Source of the DNA: UMGS1532 sp045594795
GTDB taxonomy: Bacteria > Bacillota > Clostridia > Oscillospirales > Acutalibacteraceae
Assembly (NCBI GenBank): GCA_045594795.1
Contig: JAZNZF010000047.1
Span: 21,520 to 85,519 of the forward strand
Direction of reading: 5' to 3'
DNA: 64,000 nt
The notes below the pieces were generated by a model. It saw nothing but the letters and a program-made list of their open reading frames with translations, had not been told where the DNA came from and searched no databases. Shown piece by piece: positions 17,285-25,721 of this stretch. Each line of letters starts with the position of its first letter. Positions within the stretch are counted from its first letter, which is position 1. Made by a program: the position numbers and the translations under genes.

Positions 17285-17959
17285 TTAAAGACTATACACG
17301 CCCGATTCTAAACGCACCAAGGTGTAGTCGCCTATCATTATATATTGGTAAACAGGCTCTAAAAACTCTGCATACTGAACAACTGTATAGTCGCGCAAAT
17401 CAATTCTCCACACAACACCCTTTTCACTGTCACATGCATATAGGTAATTTCCAATGCTGAAAAGCCCCTCAAGCTTGCCGAAGCCCGAATCTTCACCGCC
17501 GATATAAAGCTCCTCAATAAAAGTGTCAGGGTCGATTAGTGAAACACGTTTGCCCTCTTTAAAGGTTGCAAATATTCCGCTTTCGGTTAGCACCATATCT
17601 TCTGGGCCCTTACCGCAACAGGTAAGCTCACCTTTTTTTAATAAGTTACTTTCGGTATCAAAAACCATATATTCTCCGCTTGGGTAGTACGCAATTCGCC
17701 TATCCCCCGAAAGTGCAAGGCTTTTCCAATAAAAAGTATTATTAAGCCGCTGCTCTATTCCCTTATACCCCTGCCCGAACTTTGCAAGAGCATATACGCT
17801 ACGAGTTACGGGTGAGACCGATTCATTCTCAAAAGAAACAAGGTTATAAGCAACCACTATGCGTTCGCTATCCTCTGCGTCTGCCTTTTTAAAAGCAATG
17901 ATAAAACCATTTGGTAGCTGTTCTATATTTAAAGCCGTTTCGTCGAATATCCTTTTCAC
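17285..17959 (-). CDS. Unknown protein, possible beta-propeller-like repeats
   Basis: A 224-residue protein I do not recognise. It has no signal peptide or membrane span. It is rich in short beta-type segments, several ending in aromatic or acidic turns (RRIAYYPSGEYMVFD, GIFATFKEGKRVSLID, NYLYACDSEKGVVWRID), which recalls propeller blades. It starts with GTG behind a G-rich ribosome site, 13 bp after mtaB, and so is probably cotranscribed with it. Its stop is only about 35 bp upstream of the -35 of the lysine operon promoter. Confidence 0.6.
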   Translation of the reverse strand: MKRIFDETALNIEQLPNGFIIAFKKADAEDSERIVVAYNLVSFENESVSPVTRSVYALAKFGQGYKGIEQRLNNTFYWKSLALSGDRRIAYYPSGEYMVFDTESNLLKKGELTCCGKGPEDMVLTESGIFATFKEGKRVSLIDPDTFIEELYIGGEDSGFGKLEGLFSIGNYLYACDSEKGVVWRIDLRDYTVVQYAEFLEPVYQYIMIGDYTLVRLESGVYSL

Positions 17960-17972
17960 TTAAATCCCCCCC

Positions 17973-19256
17973 TTATTCTATTAAACCGACCATACAATCG
18001 CCCTCAATAGAAATTAACCTTACCTTGCAAATTTTATTTGTAAGATTTAAATTTGTTTTTACACGCACACGGGTATAATTCTCGGTGTAGCCCTCTAACA
18101 TTCCCTCTGTGCTTTCCTCGAATAAAACATTCTGCTCGGTGCCTAACTGCTGCTCTAAAAAGCTGTGTTGCGCCTCTGCTGCCGCTTTTTGCATTAACTC
18201 GCTACGCTGTAGCTTTTCGGCTTTTTGGATATGCCCTTTTAGCTTTGCTGCTGCCGTTCCCTCGCGTTTTGAGTATGCAAAAACGTGGCACCTTGCAAAG
18301 CCTATTTCCTTAACAAAAGCCAACGACTCTAAAAACTCTTCCTTAGTTTCTCCAACAAAGCCAACCATAACATCGGTTGTAATGGATGCATTTTTAAAAA
18401 CCCGCCTTATGCGGCAAACCAAATCGCGATAGAACGCGGTATCGTAATGCCTATTCATACGCTTTAGCGTGGCATCACTTCCCGACTGCAAGGACAAATG
18501 GAACTGTGGGCAGAATTTAGAGTTAGCCTTAAGCTTATTTAAAATATCGTCACTTATATGATCGGGCTCGAGTGAGCCTAGACGCACCCTTTTTATGCCG
18601 CGTGGTTCTGCCGCTGCGTCTACCGCGTCGCACAAATCACCATCGGTATCCCCACCGTAAGCAGAAAGGTTTATGCCCACAAGCACTATTTCATTATACC
18701 CGTTTTCTGAGAGCCTTATAGCCTCTTTTTTTATATCCTCAATACTGCGCGAACGCACCCTGCCACGAGCATACGGAATTGCACAATAAGAGCAAAAGCG
18801 GTTGCAACCGTCTTCAATTTTCATATATGCCCTTGTTCGACCCTCAAAGCTTGTAATTGGTGGTGTGCAGTATTCCTCACCTTTATTATGTGGCTGTACC
18901 CCGAATACACTATTTCGATTTTTGAAAAATTGCTCTAACAATTCTATTATCAATTTGTGGTCGGTATTACCAAAAACTATATCTGCACCGAGTTTTTTTG
19001 CGTCTTCGGGGAAGGCTTGTGCCATACACCCAAAAAGCACTGTTATACAAGCAGGATACAGCTTTTTTATGCGACGGAGTGCCTGTCTATTTTTGCGGTC
19101 ACTTTCGGCGGTTACTGTGCAGGTATTAAGCAGAAAAACATCGGGGGTGTCACCATCCCCCGCGATTTCGTAACCGTTATTTATTAATATTTCGCGCAGG
19201 GCTTGGGTTTCGTACTGATTTACCTTACACCCGTGCGTAGAAAAAGCAACCTTCAT
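17973..19256 (-). CDS. mtaB: tRNA t6A37 methylthiotransferase
   Basis: A 427-residue radical-SAM methylthiotransferase. The N-terminal cluster cysteines are Cys10, Cys46 and Cys77. The radical-SAM motif CNRFCSYC is at 151-158, and a TRAM-like domain follows at the C-terminus. HGCKVNQYET at the start and NTCTVT are typical of MtaB rather than MiaB or RimO. It converts t6A37 to ms2t6A37 in ANN-decoding tRNAs. It is the first gene of a two-gene unit; the start ATG follows GAGGTG. Confidence 0.92.
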   Translation of the reverse strand: MKVAFSTHGCKVNQYETQALREILINNGYEIAGDGDTPDVFLLNTCTVTAESDRKNRQALRRIKKLYPACITVLFGCMAQAFPEDAKKLGADIVFGNTDHKLIIELLEQFFKNRNSVFGVQPHNKGEEYCTPPITSFEGRTRAYMKIEDGCNRFCSYCAIPYARGRVRSRSIEDIKKEAIRLSENGYNEIVLVGINLSAYGGDTDGDLCDAVDAAAEPRGIKRVRLGSLEPDHISDDILNKLKANSKFCPQFHLSLQSGSDATLKRMNRHYDTAFYRDLVCRIRRVFKNASITTDVMVGFVGETKEEFLESLAFVKEIGFARCHVFAYSKREGTAAAKLKGHIQKAEKLQRSELMQKAAAEAQHSFLEQQLGTEQNVLFEESTEGMLEGYTENYTRVRVKTNLNLTNKICKVRLISIEGDCMVGLIE

Positions 19257-19343
19257 ATTTAATGCACCTCGGCTTAATTACATTATACATATTAAATAAA
19301 AAATAATCAAGGGTAAGAGCCCAAATATTTTGTTATTATACTA

Positions 19344-19372
19344 TTGACATTTAAGTAATTTTAGCCCATAAT
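19344..19372 (+). promoter_or_regulatory. Promoter of rex, with a weak Rex-like half-site
   Basis: TTGACA at 19344-19349 and CATAAT at 19367-19372 with a 17 bp spacer. The sequence TTGTGCA, five bases, TTAACAA at 19377-19395 overlaps the predicted start. It is like a Rex box, but its spacer is one base too long and the left half is poor. Confidence 0.6.
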
Positions 19373-19420
19373 ATACTTGTGCAGTTTTTTAACAATCTTT
19401 TTACTGAGAGGATTATTTTA

Positions 19421-20065
19421 ATGGCTAAACCATACATATCATCATCTGTTATAAAGCGTATGCCACGTTATTACCGACATTTAGGCGAGCTTAAAGCCGA
19501 AGGCAGAGTGCGTATTTCATCTGTCGAACTTGCAAAACGCTTGGGTTTTACAGCAAGCCAAATAAGGCAAGACCTTAACTGTTTTGGCGGCTTTGGTCAG
19601 CAAGGCTACGGCTATAATATAGAGCAGTTGTATTATGAAATCGGTAATATTTTAGGCTTTGACCAGCCAAAAAAAACCGTGCTTATAGGTGCAGGTAATC
19701 TTGCAAGAGCAGTTGCGCTTGGTATGAAGTTTGAAACCAAAGGCTACCAACTTATTGGTATATTTGATAAAAAGGAATCTTTAATTGGCGAAACTGTTAA
19801 AGGTCAGCCCATTCGCCATATCGATACTTTAGACGATTTCTGCCACGAAAATCTGCCCACTGCCGCAATTCTTTGTATACCCAAAGACCAGGTTAAAGAG
19901 GTTGCCGAGCAATTAATTAAGCTTGGTGTTAGGGGCTTTTGGAACTTTAGCCACTACGACCTTAGCCTGCACTATAAGGATGTTGTGGTTGAAAATGTTC
20001 ATCTTAGCGACACCCTTATGACATTAAGTTATAAAATGACAAACCCCGATTATAACAAGAAATAA
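19421..20065 (+). CDS. rex: Redox-sensing transcriptional repressor Rex
   Basis: A 214-residue repressor. The start is ATG 19421 after GAGAGG, not the upstream in-frame GTG. The N-terminal winged helix includes ISSVELAKRLGFTASQIRQDL. A Rossmann domain begins at TVLIGAGNLARAVAL and binds NADH or NAD+. Rex represses fermentation and energy genes when NADH is low. It is monocistronic, between mtaB and gap. Rex boxes in the window (27562-27579; weaker at 21336-21353) suggest lower glycolysis as a target. Confidence 0.95.
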   Translation: MAKPYISSSVIKRMPRYYRHLGELKAEGRVRISSVELAKRLGFTASQIRQDLNCFGGFGQQGYGYNIEQLYYEIGNILGFDQPKKTVLIGAGNLARAVALGMKFETKGYQLIGIFDKKESLIGETVKGQPIRHIDTLDDFCHENLPTAAILCIPKDQVKEVAEQLIKLGVRGFWNFSHYDLSLHYKDVVVENVHLSDTLMTLSYKMTNPDYNKK

Positions 20066-20090
20066 GGTTTTTTCACTATATTAAAAACTA

Positions 20091-20126
20091 CTGCCCGAGA
20101 GAAGTAATCTTATCTCGGGCAGTTTT
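20091..20126 (+). terminator. Intrinsic terminator after rex
   Basis: Stem CTGCCCGAGA (20091-20100) with TCTCGGGCAG (20113-20122), followed by TTTT. Confidence 0.85.
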
Positions 20127-20132
20127 GTTGCT

Positions 20133-20164
20133 AAAAAAAAGCAGCCCGAAAAATTTCGGGCTGC
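20133..20164 (-). terminator. Intrinsic terminator after gap
   Basis: Stem GCAGCCCGAAA with TTTCGGGCTGC at 20141-20164 and eight T on the minus strand (20140-20133). It lies back to back with the rex terminator. Confidence 0.88.
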
Positions 20165-20186
20165 GAATTGTTTTACAAAACCTTAA

Positions 20187-21194
20187 TTAGTTAAGCTCTG
20201 CAAAGTATTTGATTGTACGAACCATCTGGCTGGTGTAGCTGTTCTCGTTATCGTACCAAGAAACAACCTGTACCTGATAGGTATCGTCGTCAATTTTAGC
20301 AACCATTGTCTGAGTTGCATCGAAGAGTGAACCCTCGGTGATACCGATGATGTCGGAAGAAACAAGTTGCTCCTCGGTGTAGCCGAAGGATGCAGAAGAA
20401 GCAGCCTTCATAGCAGCGTTGATGCCCTCTTTGGTAACGTCCTTACCCTTAACAACTGCAACAAGAAGAGTTGTAGAACCGGTAGGAACAGGAACACGCT
20501 GAGCAGAACCGATAAGCTTGCCGTTAAGCTCGGGGATAACAAGGCCGATAGCCTTTGCAGCACCAGTAGAGTTAGGAACGATGTTAACTGCAGCAGCACG
20601 TGCACGACGAAGGTCGCCCTTTCTGTGAGGACCGTCGAGAACCATCTGGTCGCCAGTGAAAGCGTGAACAGTTGTCATGATACCGCTTTGGATTGGTGCA
20701 TAATCGTTAAGAGCTTTAGCCATAGGAGCTAAGCAGTTGGTGGTGCAAGATGCAGCAGAGATGATTTTATCGTCTGCAGTAAGGGTGTTCTCGTTTACGC
20801 TGTAAACGATTGTGGGAAGGTCGTTACCTGCAGGAGCAGAGATAACAACTTTCTTAGCACCGGCATCGATATGAGCCTGTGACTTCTCTTTAGAGCAGTA
20901 GAAACCTGTGCACTCGAGAACTACGTCAACACCGATTTCGCCCCAAGGAAGATCAGCAGCGTTCTTTTCTGCATAAATTTTGATAGTTTTACCGTCAACA
21001 GTGATGCTGTCGTCACCTGCAACAACCTCGTGATTGTAGCGGCCCTGTGCAGAGTCGTACTTTAAAAGGTGAGCAAGCATTTTTGCATCGGTAAGGTCGT
21101 TGATAGCAACTACCTCGTAGCCTTCTGCACCAAACATTTGTCTGAATGCGAGACGGCCGATACGGCCGAAGCCATTAATAGCAACTTTAACCAT
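20187..21194 (-). CDS. gap: Glyceraldehyde-3-phosphate dehydrogenase
   Basis: A 335-residue type I GAPDH that oxidises and phosphorylates glyceraldehyde-3-phosphate with NAD+. INGFGRIGR opens the Rossmann fold, Asp33 in INDLTD favours NAD+, and the catalytic cysteine is Cys150 in SAASCTTNCLAP. It has a strong GGAGG ribosome site and its own terminator. A probable promoter has its TTGACA at 21300-21295 on the minus strand. A Rex-like palindrome lies just upstream, next to the thiT stop. Confidence 0.97.
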   Translation of the reverse strand: MVKVAINGFGRIGRLAFRQMFGAEGYEVVAINDLTDAKMLAHLLKYDSAQGRYNHEVVAGDDSITVDGKTIKIYAEKNAADLPWGEIGVDVVLECTGFYCSKEKSQAHIDAGAKKVVISAPAGNDLPTIVYSVNENTLTADDKIISAASCTTNCLAPMAKALNDYAPIQSGIMTTVHAFTGDQMVLDGPHRKGDLRRARAAAVNIVPNSTGAAKAIGLVIPELNGKLIGSAQRVPVPTGSTTLLVAVVKGKDVTKEGINAAMKAASSASFGYTEEQLVSSDIIGITEGSLFDATQTMVAKIDDDTYQVQVVSWYDNENSYTSQMVRTIKYFAELN

Positions 21195-21335
21195 GATATA
21201 AAACCTCCAAATAAATTTTTACTTTCCTATTTTAACCAATATTTTATGAAAATGCAAGGTTATTATATGATTTTTAAGAAAAATTTTAATATTTTGTCAA
21301 AAAACACAAAACATAACGGCTGTTTGCGTAAATAT

Positions 21336-21353
21336 ATGTTAAATTTTTAACAC
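21336..21353 (-). promoter_or_regulatory. Candidate Rex box upstream of gap
   Basis: ATGTTAA-ATTT-TTAACAC keeps GTTAA-N4-TTAAC of the Rex consensus TTGTTAA-N4-TTAACAA, with mismatches only at the ends. It lies between thiT and the gap promoter, about 35 bp upstream of the -35. The position is not ideal for simple repression, so confidence is moderate. Confidence 0.4.
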
Positions 21354-21354
21354 T

Positions 21355-22152
21355 TTATTTTTTATTTCTTTTACCTATAAGGTAAAATACCGCCGAAAGC
21401 AATATCAAAATGGCAACAACTATGCCTATAATACCAAACGGCGCCGACGATATTCCCGAAATATTAAAGCCCTCTTCGGTTTGGGTAGAGGCAAAAAGCA
21501 TTAACGCTAAAAAGGTGGCAGCCGCTATAAGTAGTAATGCCGAAATAGCACTAAATATTCCGCCTGCTTTACCTTCATTATCCACCACTCTGCCAAGCCG
21601 CTGAGTTCTGAAATCGACCACGCGTGTAAGGTACCAAATAGCCGCTACCGACACTATTGCTTCAGGCACCATATAAGCGGCATTATAGCTAAGTGAATAG
21701 ATAAGACCCTCCTCTGAAGGAATAGACACACCTGCCCAAACTGTGCAGCCTGCAATCACGTGCATTATGTATCTTATCACACACACCAAGGTAGCGCCCA
21801 TTACCGCCTCACTGCTTTGGTTGTTAAGCTTACCCTTAAACACGCCCGCAATACCGATAGAGGTAAACGCTAAAACGTAATCGAGCATTATTATAGCCAC
21901 AGCCGCAGCAGAGCTTGTAGCATAGGATAGATTGTTTGCACCTAACATCAACTGAATTAAGGCGTACACCAAGCCTGTGATACTGCCCATACCGACACCG
22001 TAGCGGTAGGCTATAAGCATTACGGGTACCATTGAGGCGGCGGTTACGCTACCGCCAAATGGCATATTTATTATGGCCACCATACTTAAAACGGTGCCAA
22101 GTGCTACCATAACTGCACTTTCACACATCCACATAATTTTTCTGTTTTTCAT
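21355..22152 (-). CDS. thiT: Thiamine ECF transporter substrate-binding protein
   Basis: A 265-residue integral membrane protein with about six or seven spans, the S component of an energy-coupling-factor transporter. The segments GTVLSMVAIINMPFGGSVTAASMVP and VCVIRYIMHVIAGCTVWAG are characteristic of ThiT; the second includes residues at the thiamine site. It needs the shared EcfA/A'/T module, which is not in the window. It is longer than Lactococcus ThiT because of extra C-terminal membrane segments (about 195-260). The TPP riboswitch upstream supports the assignment. Confidence 0.92.
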   Translation of the reverse strand: MKNRKIMWMCESAVMVALGTVLSMVAIINMPFGGSVTAASMVPVMLIAYRYGVGMGSITGLVYALIQLMLGANNLSYATSSAAAVAIIMLDYVLAFTSIGIAGVFKGKLNNQSSEAVMGATLVCVIRYIMHVIAGCTVWAGVSIPSEEGLIYSLSYNAAYMVPEAIVSVAAIWYLTRVVDFRTQRLGRVVDNEGKAGGIFSAISALLLIAAATFLALMLFASTQTEEGFNISGISSAPFGIIGIVVAILILLSAVFYLIGKRNKK

Positions 22153-22190
22153 TAAAACTTACTCCTTCTCGTGTTTTTTAACGACAAAAA

Positions 22191-22217
22191 ATCGCCCTAC
22201 AAAACACGCAGGGCGAT
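22191..22217 (-). terminator. Riboswitch-controlled terminator ahead of thiT
   Basis: ATCGCCCT (minus strand 22217-22210) pairs with AGGGCGAT (22198-22191), followed by a T run. It lies directly between the TPP aptamer and thiT. Confidence 0.85.
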
Positions 22218-22239
22218 ACTTAACTATCAATACTATAGC

Positions 22240-22335
22240 AAACATCCCTACGCCGGCATTATCCGTATCAGGTTATAGGGTTAGCAATACGCCTCTCAGC
22301 CTTTTCTTTAAAAGAAAAAAGCACCCCTTGTTTTT
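22240..22335 (-). promoter_or_regulatory. TPP riboswitch (THI element)
   Basis: On the minus strand the order is AAACAAGGGGTGC, GGCTGAGA, ACCCT, ACCTGAT, GGATAATGCC, GCGTAGGGATGTTT. These are the conserved blocks of the thiamine pyrophosphate aptamer, and its ends pair to form P1. It should turn thiT off when TPP is plentiful through the terminator at 22191-22217. Confidence 0.97.
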
Positions 22336-22363
22336 TGACGGGTTTAATTATATCACCTAATAA
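22335..22363 (+). promoter_or_regulatory. Candidate enolase promoter overlapping the thiT promoter
   Basis: Plus strand: TTGACG at 22335-22340 and TAATAA at 22358-22363 with a 17 bp spacer. It overlaps the thiT promoter on the other strand. If used, the eno transcript begins near 22370 and contains the whole palindromic element at 22403-22682. Confidence 0.45.
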
Positions 22364-22375
22364 ATTCCCCGTCAA
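22347..22375 (-). promoter_or_regulatory. Promoter of thiT
   Basis: Minus strand: TTGACG at 22375-22370 and TATAAT at 22352-22347 with a 17 bp spacer. The predicted start near 22340 is just ahead of the aptamer. Confidence 0.8.
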
Positions 22376-22402
22376 GTGTAAATAAACAAATTTTGGCAAT
22401 AC

Positions 22403-22682
22403 TAGGGTAGAGCGACAAATCCGAACTCGTTTTACAAAGGACGATTTATTGCTCTATCTTCGTTAAAATACTCGCAAATACACAAAGTATTTGCTGTGTT
22501 TTGTGTCTTGATAGAACAAAAATCCTCTCTTTGTAAAATCTTCGACCTTAAAGCGAGAAGATTTTGGATGATTTTCGTTCTATTGGGGCGAAGGAATGCT
22601 TTGTGCATTGCGAGACACAATAGGGCGAAAAGTACTAAAATAATCTGCTTTAAGGCGGGTTCGGATTTGTCGCTCTACCCTA
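22403..22682. mobile_element. MITE-like 280 bp palindromic element in the eno leader
   Basis: The ends are perfect 24 bp inverted repeats (TAGGGTAGAGCGACAAAT start). If the outer TA is a target duplication, the repeats proper begin with GGGTAGAG and the geometry is that of IS630/Tc1-type MITEs. The interior is also an imperfect palindrome: GCAAATAC..GTATTTGC on the left mirrors GGAATGC..GCATTGC on the right, and both halves carry ATAGAAC-type blocks. There is no credible gene inside. The right end is 21 bp before the eno ATG, so only the ribosome site lies between. Confidence 0.7.
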
Positions 22683-22703
22683 AAGCCGAAAGGAGTAATA
22701 TTT

Positions 22704-23942
22704 ATGAACAGTAATATTAAAGAAATTATCGGTTATGAAATGCTTGACTCACGCGGGAACCCAACGGTTGCGGCAAGGGTTATTTTAGGAAGCGGTGACG
22801 AAGGGTTTGCACTTTCCCCCTCGGGTGCATCTACAGGTATGTACGAGGCGCACGAGTTGCGCGACGGCGGTGACCGTTACGGTGGCAGAGGCGTACTGAA
22901 GGCGGTGGAAAACATTAACACCGAAATCAGCAACGAGCTTTGTGGACTTGACTGCCTTAATCAGCACCTTGTCGACAAACGCTTAGTTATGCTTGACGGC
23001 ACCGAGAATAAAAGCAGACTTGGTGCTAATGCAATGCTTGCCGTATCCTTAGCAGTAGCACGCGCGGCGGCAAACTTTTTACGAATTCCGCTTTTTAGAT
23101 ATCTTGGCGGAGCTGCCGCTATTAGAACACCCATACCTATGATGAACGTTTTAAACGGCGGCGCCCACGCGGCTAATAACGTTGATATACAGGAATTTAT
23201 GATTATGCCGGTTGGTAGCCATAGCTTTGCCGAGGCGCTTAAAATGGGCACCGAAACCTACCACACCTTAGGTAAAATTTTAAAGCGCAGAGGTCTTTTA
23301 AGTGGGGTTGGCGACGAGGGTGGCTTTGCGCCGAGTCTACAAAGTGATACAGAAGCGCTCGACCTTTTGGTAGAGGCTATTAATGAGAGTGGCTACACCA
23401 CAAACGAAATAGGAATAGCCTTGGATATAGCCTCAAGTGAGTGGTATCGCGACGGGGTTTATCACCTGCCAAAGCGCGATATAAACTATTCTACAGACGA
23501 AATGATAGAATATTTAGAGGAGCTTACAAACAAGTACCCGATTGTATCGATAGAGGACGGACTTAGCGAAAACGATTACGAGGGTTGGAAGCGCCTTACC
23601 GCCACTTTAGGTGACAGGGTTCAGCTTGTGGGAGATGATCTTTTTGTTACAAACACAAAGCGCTTACAAGACGGAATCAACGGTGACTATGCAAACGCTA
23701 TACTAATTAAGCTTAACCAAATTGGCACACTTTCGGAAACTTTAGAGGTTATAGACGTGGCAAAGCAGAACTGCTATAACACCGTAATCTCGCACCGTTC
23801 GGGTGAAACAGAGGATAGCTTTATTGCCGACCTTGCGGTTGCAGTGAATAGCGGACAGATTAAAACGGGTGCGCCCGCGAGAACCGACCGCGTTGCAAAA
23901 TACAACCGACTTACGCTTATTGAAAGTGAATTAATAAACTAA
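22704..23942 (+). CDS. eno: Enolase
   Basis: A 412-residue enolase (2-phosphoglycerate to phosphoenolpyruvate). Visible motifs are DSRGNPTV, SGASTGMYEAHELRD, GDEGGFAPSL, SIEDGL and the signature LIKLNQIGTLSET with HRSGETED. It is somewhat shorter than the usual 425-435 residues and has LSPSGAST where VPSGAST is common, so a divergent or second copy is possible. The ribosome site is AAAGGAG. It is separated from the pgk-tpiA-gpmI operon by about 3.6 kb. Confidence 0.93.
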   Translation: MNSNIKEIIGYEMLDSRGNPTVAARVILGSGDEGFALSPSGASTGMYEAHELRDGGDRYGGRGVLKAVENINTEISNELCGLDCLNQHLVDKRLVMLDGTENKSRLGANAMLAVSLAVARAAANFLRIPLFRYLGGAAAIRTPIPMMNVLNGGAHAANNVDIQEFMIMPVGSHSFAEALKMGTETYHTLGKILKRRGLLSGVGDEGGFAPSLQSDTEALDLLVEAINESGYTTNEIGIALDIASSEWYRDGVYHLPKRDINYSTDEMIEYLEELTNKYPIVSIEDGLSENDYEGWKRLTATLGDRVQLVGDDLFVTNTKRLQDGINGDYANAILIKLNQIGTLSETLEVIDVAKQNCYNTVISHRSGETEDSFIADLAVAVNSGQIKTGAPARTDRVAKYNRLTLIESELIN

Positions 23943-23964
23943 AACTTTTAAAATACACTTTAAA

Positions 23965-24008
23965 AAACCCTTTCCTTGTGATATAATCCTGAGGGAAGGG
24001 TTTCTTTT
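23965..24008 (+). terminator. Intrinsic terminator after eno
   Basis: AAACCCTTTCC (23965-23975) pairs with GGGAAGGGTTT (23993-24003) with one G-T pair, followed by CTTTT. Confidence 0.8.
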
Positions 24009-24026
24009 ATTAGTAGGGGGATTTTT

Positions 24027-24938
24027 ATGTGTAATTTACCAAAGTTTAAAGACGGAGATGTCTTGTGCTTTCTTGGAGACAGCATAATCGCAAGCGGTTT
24101 TTGGATGGCAGAGGTCTACCAAGAGCTTAGAAAAAAGCATAAAATTAAATGCTATAACTGTGGTGTTTCGGGTTCCTCTGCATACCACACTATGCCACGA
24201 CTATATTCGCACTGTTTAATACATAACCCTCATTACGTTGTTATTATGTTTGGCATGAACGATATAAATCGCGAGCTGTATGCCGACAGTTGTAATGACC
24301 ATAATAAAGAACAGCTAAAATTAGAAGCCATAGCACGTTATAACGAAAGCTACGAGTGGCTTATATCCGAAATTATAAAGCACGGTGCCATACCTATTAT
24401 GTGCACACCTACCCCGTATGACGACGTTAGCGACCATAATACCAAAAATATGAAATGCCGAAAGGGGCTCCAAGCCTGTATAGAAGGCATAAAGATTTTA
24501 CAAAAAAAATACGGCGGTTATATTGTAGATTTCTTCGGTGTGATGGCACCTATGTTAAAAGAGGAAAATATTATTTACATTGACAGGGTGCATCCCACCG
24601 GACGTGGTTATCACGTAATGGCACAAACCTTTTTGCATCAGCTAAATATTATCGAAAAACCCAAATACGACCTTCCTTTTGAAATGGAGCCCTGGAACCA
24701 AGAACGATATAATGCAGAAAAGATTTTTGAGCTTATTAACTTTGTTGAATACGGTATACTTTTTAACGCGAACAAAGAAGGCAAACTAACAGTTGAAGAG
24801 AAAAAAGACATTATCAGAAAAATACTTTCTAATACGGAAGATAAAAAAAGTTTCGCTTATAAAGCCTGCACCGCCTATCTTGAGAGAATTGATTTTAAAG
24901 AAAAGCTTATGTCCGAGGTTATCCGCTTAACGATATAA
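24027..24938 (+). CDS. SGNH/GDSL-type hydrolase
   Basis: A 303-residue protein of the SGNH esterase superfamily. The blocks are GDSI near residue 17 (nucleophile serine), a glycine in the CGVSGSSA segment, GMNDIN (block III asparagine) and DRVHPTGRGYH (catalytic Asp and His). There is no signal peptide, so it acts inside the cell. Such enzymes deacetylate carbohydrates or act as esterases; the substrate is unknown. It has an unusual C-terminal helical tail of about 85 residues. It is a single-gene unit between terminators. Confidence 0.85.
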   Translation: MCNLPKFKDGDVLCFLGDSIIASGFWMAEVYQELRKKHKIKCYNCGVSGSSAYHTMPRLYSHCLIHNPHYVVIMFGMNDINRELYADSCNDHNKEQLKLEAIARYNESYEWLISEIIKHGAIPIMCTPTPYDDVSDHNTKNMKCRKGLQACIEGIKILQKKYGGYIVDFFGVMAPMLKEENIIYIDRVHPTGRGYHVMAQTFLHQLNIIEKPKYDLPFEMEPWNQERYNAEKIFELINFVEYGILFNANKEGKLTVEEKKDIIRKILSNTEDKKSFAYKACTAYLERIDFKEKLMSEVIRLTI

Positions 24939-24947
24939 TTCATTAAA

Positions 24948-24985
24948 AAAAAGCTTTCGAAGAATTGAATCTTCGAAAGCTTTTT
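24948..24985. terminator. Bidirectional intrinsic terminator
   Basis: AAAGCTTTCGAAGA and TCTTCGAAAGCTTT form a perfect stem with A and T runs on both sides. It separates the SGNH hydrolase gene from the convergent membrane protein gene. Confidence 0.9.
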
Positions 24986-24987
24986 CT

Positions 24988-25692
24988 TTATTTATCGGTG
25001 TTGTAATTATCAAGATAACTTTCCCAATCCTTTTGCGAGTAGCTTGGATTTTTGGAAGTAAACTCGGTATAAAGTCTATCGGTAAGTTTATTATAAAGCT
25101 CTTTCTTTTCGCGCTTATCAAGCCTTGCGCCAAGGTAGAAAAGAAGTGCCGATAAAATAATGAGTAAAAGCGGAATTATATGCAGACCGAAAAGCTTGAA
25201 ATACACAGCGTCCGAAACTGTTTCTATAACCGAGGTTGCGTACATATTTTTAAGGTGATTTGTTATAAGCACGCCGGTTGATGTTATACCTAACTGCAGA
25301 CTGCCAAGCGTAGTTAAAATAAACGAACAAAGGGTTAGTCCCACAGGCTTGCCAAAGTAACCGTCTTTGCAGAATTTTTGAATTACATAACCTGCAATAA
25401 GCAGTAGCGTACCAATGCCAAAGGCAGTTATTGCGTTACTTAGTGCCGCCCTATCGTTTGCCGCATAGCTGGCATTTAGCAAACGGTTATAGCGAGAGGT
25501 ATAGCCGCTTAGTATTATAAAATTAACTACGAGGGTTAAATAAAAACATATTTCGCGCATTAGTTTTATAGCCGTTGCGGTTTTTGTTTTGCCATACCAC
25601 CAGTTGTTATGTACCGTATGCTGAAGCTCTTGCTGTCTATCGCAAACTATACTTGCAATATTGCGGTTTATATTAGATTTGCTGTTAGCCAA
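24988..25692 (-). CDS. Unknown membrane protein with four spans
   Basis: A 234-residue protein I do not recognise. Hydrophobic spans lie near residues 45-63, 86-104, 118-140 and 170-190, between an N-terminal region of about 40 polar residues and a charged C-terminal tail of about 45 residues. The start is TTG 25692 after GGGGTGATAAC. It is transcribed alone, away from manA, with the hairpin block (25722-25899) directly upstream. No function is proposed. Confidence 0.65.
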   Translation of the reverse strand: MANSKSNINRNIASIVCDRQQELQHTVHNNWWYGKTKTATAIKLMREICFYLTLVVNFIILSGYTSRYNRLLNASYAANDRAALSNAITAFGIGTLLLIAGYVIQKFCKDGYFGKPVGLTLCSFILTTLGSLQLGITSTGVLITNHLKNMYATSVIETVSDAVYFKLFGLHIIPLLLIILSALLFYLGARLDKREKKELYNKLTDRLYTEFTSKNPSYSQKDWESYLDNYNTDK

Positions 25693-25721
25693 GTTATCAC
25701 CCCATAATTATAATAGAACAG

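Noticed and set aside
22432..22714. Short frames on both strands upstream of enolase
   Set aside because: They fall inside the palindromic element, have no ribosome sites, and mirror each other because the sequence is palindromic.
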